Origin: Robertmurraya dakarensis
GTDB taxonomy: Bacteria > Bacillota > Bacilli > Bacillales > Cytobacillaceae
Assembly: GCF_900156875.1 (NCBI RefSeq)
Contig: NZ_LT707409.1
Span: 3,094,909-3,158,908, forward strand
DNA: 64,000 nucleotides
Reading direction: 5' to 3'
Of this stretch, positions 62,192 to 64,000 are shown piece by piece (positions within the stretch are counted from its first letter, which is position 1; every line of letters begins with the position of its first letter). A program made the position numbers and the translations under genes. The notes beneath the pieces are model-generated. The model saw only the letters and a program-made list of their open reading frames with translations. It made no database searches and was not told the origin of the DNA.

Positions 62192-62872
62192 CTATTTGGA
62201 TGGCACCTGACATCCTATGCTTCGAAGCGTTTCATCGATCCAGGATCGATCTAGGCATTCCTTTTCGATGTCTTCGAAGATTTTCACTTCCTTATTGACG
62301 GTTTCAATGGACTTTTGGAACAGTTCCTCTGCCAGCTCTTTTGGGACCACCGCAATCCCGTCCTGATCACCGACAATAATATCGCCAGGATTCACAATCA
62401 CACCCCCGCACGATATTGGAACATTAATCTCTCCTGGTCCAGTTTTATGAGGTCCCCTCGGACTAACCCCCTTTGCAAAAACACTAAAGTCTAACTCGCG
62501 AATGCTATCAACATCTCGAATCGCCCCATCCACAACGAACCCAGCAATTTTCTTTTTCATCGCATACCTAACCATAACTTCCCCACAAACCGCATTCGTA
62601 CAATCTCCCTGTACATCAACCACAATCACATCTCCCGGTTTTGCCAAATCCAACGCCTTATGAAAAAATAAATTATCGGCTGTATTCGACTTCACTGTTA
62701 CAGCTGTTCCTACTAAATTAAATTGATTATAGGGGGTCAATTCACTATCCATTGCATAAAATCTTCCCATATTATCAGCAATAATTGATGTTGGCATACC
62801 TCTAAACTTGTTTACAAGTTCCAGATCGGCTCGCTCTATCTCTTCAATGATTCGATATCCTACCTTTGGCAT
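62192..62872 (-). CDS. RraA-like / 4-hydroxy-4-methyl-2-oxoglutarate aldolase-like protein
   Basis: 226 aa. RraA fold motifs: PTSIIADNMGR near residue 28, the glycine-rich GEVMVRYAMKKKIAG and the metal/substrate-binding DGAIRD (about 115-120), then GDIIVGDQDGIAVVP. Members are either RNase E-binding RraA or, in Gram-positives and with this Arg-Asp pair, class-II aldolases or decarboxylases for oxo acids. It is 23 bp downstream of a tripartite tricarboxylate transporter permease gene, so an enzyme acting on the imported carboxylate is more likely than an RNase regulator. Confidence 0.83.
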   Translation of the reverse strand: MPKVGYRIIEEIERADLELVNKFRGMPTSIIADNMGRFYAMDSELTPYNQFNLVGTAVTVKSNTADNLFFHKALDLAKPGDVIVVDVQGDCTNAVCGEVMVRYAMKKKIAGFVVDGAIRDVDSIRELDFSVFAKGVSPRGPHKTGPGEINVPISCGGVIVNPGDIIVGDQDGIAVVPKELAEELFQKSIETVNKEVKIFEDIEKECLDRSWIDETLRSIGCQVPSK

Positions 62873-62895
62873 CTCCTTACCTCCTGCTTCAGTTA

Positions 62896-64000
62896 TTATA
62901 GTGCCACTTCTTCCTCTTTTTTCTTCTTTCTATAATTTAAGATAATCGGTGATAAGATAGATAATAAAATCATGATGATCAACACAACACTTATTGGTCT
63001 TTGAAATAAATATAATAGAAAATCACCCTTTGCCATGACCATCGCTCTTCTCAATCCACCCTCAGCAAGCGGTCCAAGTATAATGGCAAGGACAACTGGA
63101 GCAGGATGAAACCCTGTTTTCTTCATTAAATAACCCACAACCCCAAAGAACACCATGACATAAACGTCAAACATACTATTATTAATCGCATACGATCCTA
63201 CTAATGAAAAAACAATAATCACAGGAATTAATATCGAAAATGATATATTTGTTACTTTTACAATATGCTTCGCTGCCAGCAATCCAATAATCCCCATAAG
63301 CAGATTTGCAAAAATAAGCCCTACAATAACGGAATATGTAGTTGTCGCATGTACGGTAAAAAGGTCACGCCCTGGAACCAATCCCTGAATCATAAGTCCC
63401 CCTAATAAGACCGCTGTCACCGCACTACCAGGAATACCCAAAACCAACAACGGAATTAGAGCTCCACCCGTTACCGCATTATTAGCCGCTTCCGGTGCTG
63501 CGACCCCTTCGATGCATCCCTTTCCAAACTTTTCTGGATTTTTAGATAGTTTTTTTGCTTCATTATATCCTACCCACGAACCGATATCTCCGCCGGCTCC
63601 CGGTAGCATTCCCACGAATAGCCCAATCACAGATGACAATGTGATAGTGGGACCAATTTTCTTTAGGCTTGTCCAAGACGGCAACACTTTTCCATCTACT
63701 TTATTAATCTGGTTCCGCTTAGCGTCCCTTATTGCTTCCATTTGCGAAAGCACTTGAGAAATGGAGAATAATCCTATCATGGCAGGTACGAGAGAGATAC
63801 CCGATTCAAGCTCTGATATACCAAAGGTGAACCTTGGAAATCCTGTTAAAATATCCGTACCAATTAAACCAATTAATAATCCAAACACACCTGATAGTAG
63901 TCCTTTTACCACTGAATCAGACGCTAAGCTTGAAATAATCGTCAATCCAAAAATAGCAATTAAAAAATATTCCGGTTCACTAAACTTCAAAGACACTAAT
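62896..64000 (-). CDS. Tripartite tricarboxylate transporter TctA-family permease (5' end outside window)
   Basis: At least 368 codons, open to the right edge. TctA proteins are about 500 aa, so about 130 N-terminal residues are missing and the GTG at 63994-63996 is unlikely to be the true start. Characteristic segments: GMLPGAGGDIGSWVGYNEAKKLSK, PEAANNAVTGGALIPLLVLGIPGS, and GFHPAPVVLAIILGPLAE near the C terminus. It is the large membrane subunit of a carboxylate uptake system that uses a binding protein (TctC) and a small subunit (TctB), both expected beyond the window. Ends KKKKEEEVAL. Confidence 0.9.
   Translation of the reverse strand, partial: LVSLKFSEPEYFLIAIFGLTIISSLASDSVVKGLLSGVFGLLIGLIGTDILTGFPRFTFGISELESGISLVPAMIGLFSISQVLSQMEAIRDAKRNQINKVDGKVLPSWTSLKKIGPTITLSSVIGLFVGMLPGAGGDIGSWVGYNEAKKLSKNPEKFGKGCIEGVAAPEAANNAVTGGALIPLLVLGIPGSAVTAVLLGGLMIQGLVPGRDLFTVHATTTYSVIVGLIFANLLMGIIGLLAAKHIVKVTNISFSILIPVIIVFSLVGSYAINNSMFDVYVMVFFGVVGYLMKKTGFHPAPVVLAIILGPLAEGGLRRAMVMAKGDFLLYLFQRPISVVLIIMILLSILSPIILNYRKKKKEEEVAL

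Overview
The window looks like a chromosomal segment of a low-GC Gram-positive, spore-former-type Bacillaceae (Bacillus-like). The basis is strong AGGAGG-type ribosome sites, SLH-anchored surface proteins, PerR-box control of ahpCF, a CheX/CheY chemotaxis style, LysM/SPOR and VanZ proteins, and many U-tailed terminators. The genus cannot be fixed from sequence alone. There is no rRNA, tRNA, CRISPR array or prophage.

Layout. (1) 1-10,008: three tandem, same-strand copies of a secreted SLH-domain S-layer-like gene, repeated with an exact 3,673-bp period; the copies are mosaics of each other. (2) 10.4-15.5 kb: single genes for an EAL protein, a LysM/SPOR protein, a 45-aa peptide, VanZ-like, PaaI thioesterase, a DUF218 protein and an ADP-ribosylglycohydrolase. 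(3) 15.6-25.0 kb: a two-gene secreted DNA/nucleotide-degrading unit. It pairs a multidomain nuclease with a 5'-nucleotidase that carries 229 perfect copies of a 9-bp repeat coding Gly-Asn-Asn. (4) 25.3-27.9 kb: a metallophosphoesterase, a REP-associated-type Y1 transposase (RAYT) and a DUF368 lipid-carrier translocase. (5) 28.2-33.2 kb: a five-gene signalling operon (EAL, transmembrane MCP, soluble MCP, CheX, CheY) behind a sigma-A promoter, a c-di-GMP-I (GEMM) riboswitch and a terminator. (6) 33.5-42.5 kb: a secreted CocE/X-Pro-type hydrolase, DoxX-like, SLH/beta-propeller protein, an NSS transporter with its MetS-type small subunit, a soluble MCP-like protein, a sigma-70-family factor and an orphan. 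(7) 42.6-55.9 kb: ahpCF with PerR boxes, a lactate-oxidase-like enzyme, YjiH, a class-III aminotransferase with divergent LysR, a coiled-coil protein, a third EAL protein, an MFS transporter and copC-copD. (8) 56-64 kb: SGNH hydrolase, SLH-SH3-amidase, a DUF5667-like secreted protein, a decayed IS1182-type element, and an RraA-like/TctA pair running off the window.

The strongest unexplained structure is a family of 15 short intergenic repeats between 14.6 and 56.0 kb. Each has a GTGAAACA direct-repeat pair or a TTCGACA block, then CGGGTCGTC, ending in an 11-bp near-palindrome. All 15 lie in the same orientation whatever the strand of the neighbouring gene. All abut gene 3' ends or intergenic terminators, and six of them supply the stop codon and last residues of the neighbouring gene. 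The terminal 11-bp core occurs in both orientations. A RAYT-type transposase sits in the middle of the family and its own C terminus is encoded by one copy. This has the properties of a REP/RAYT system in a Firmicute.

Themes that tie the window together are cell-surface architecture (three SLH families, nuclease and nucleotidase, amidase, LysM protein), c-di-GMP signalling (three EAL-only paralogues and one riboswitch) and repeat-driven plasticity (S-layer tandem copies, GNN array, dispersed repeats).
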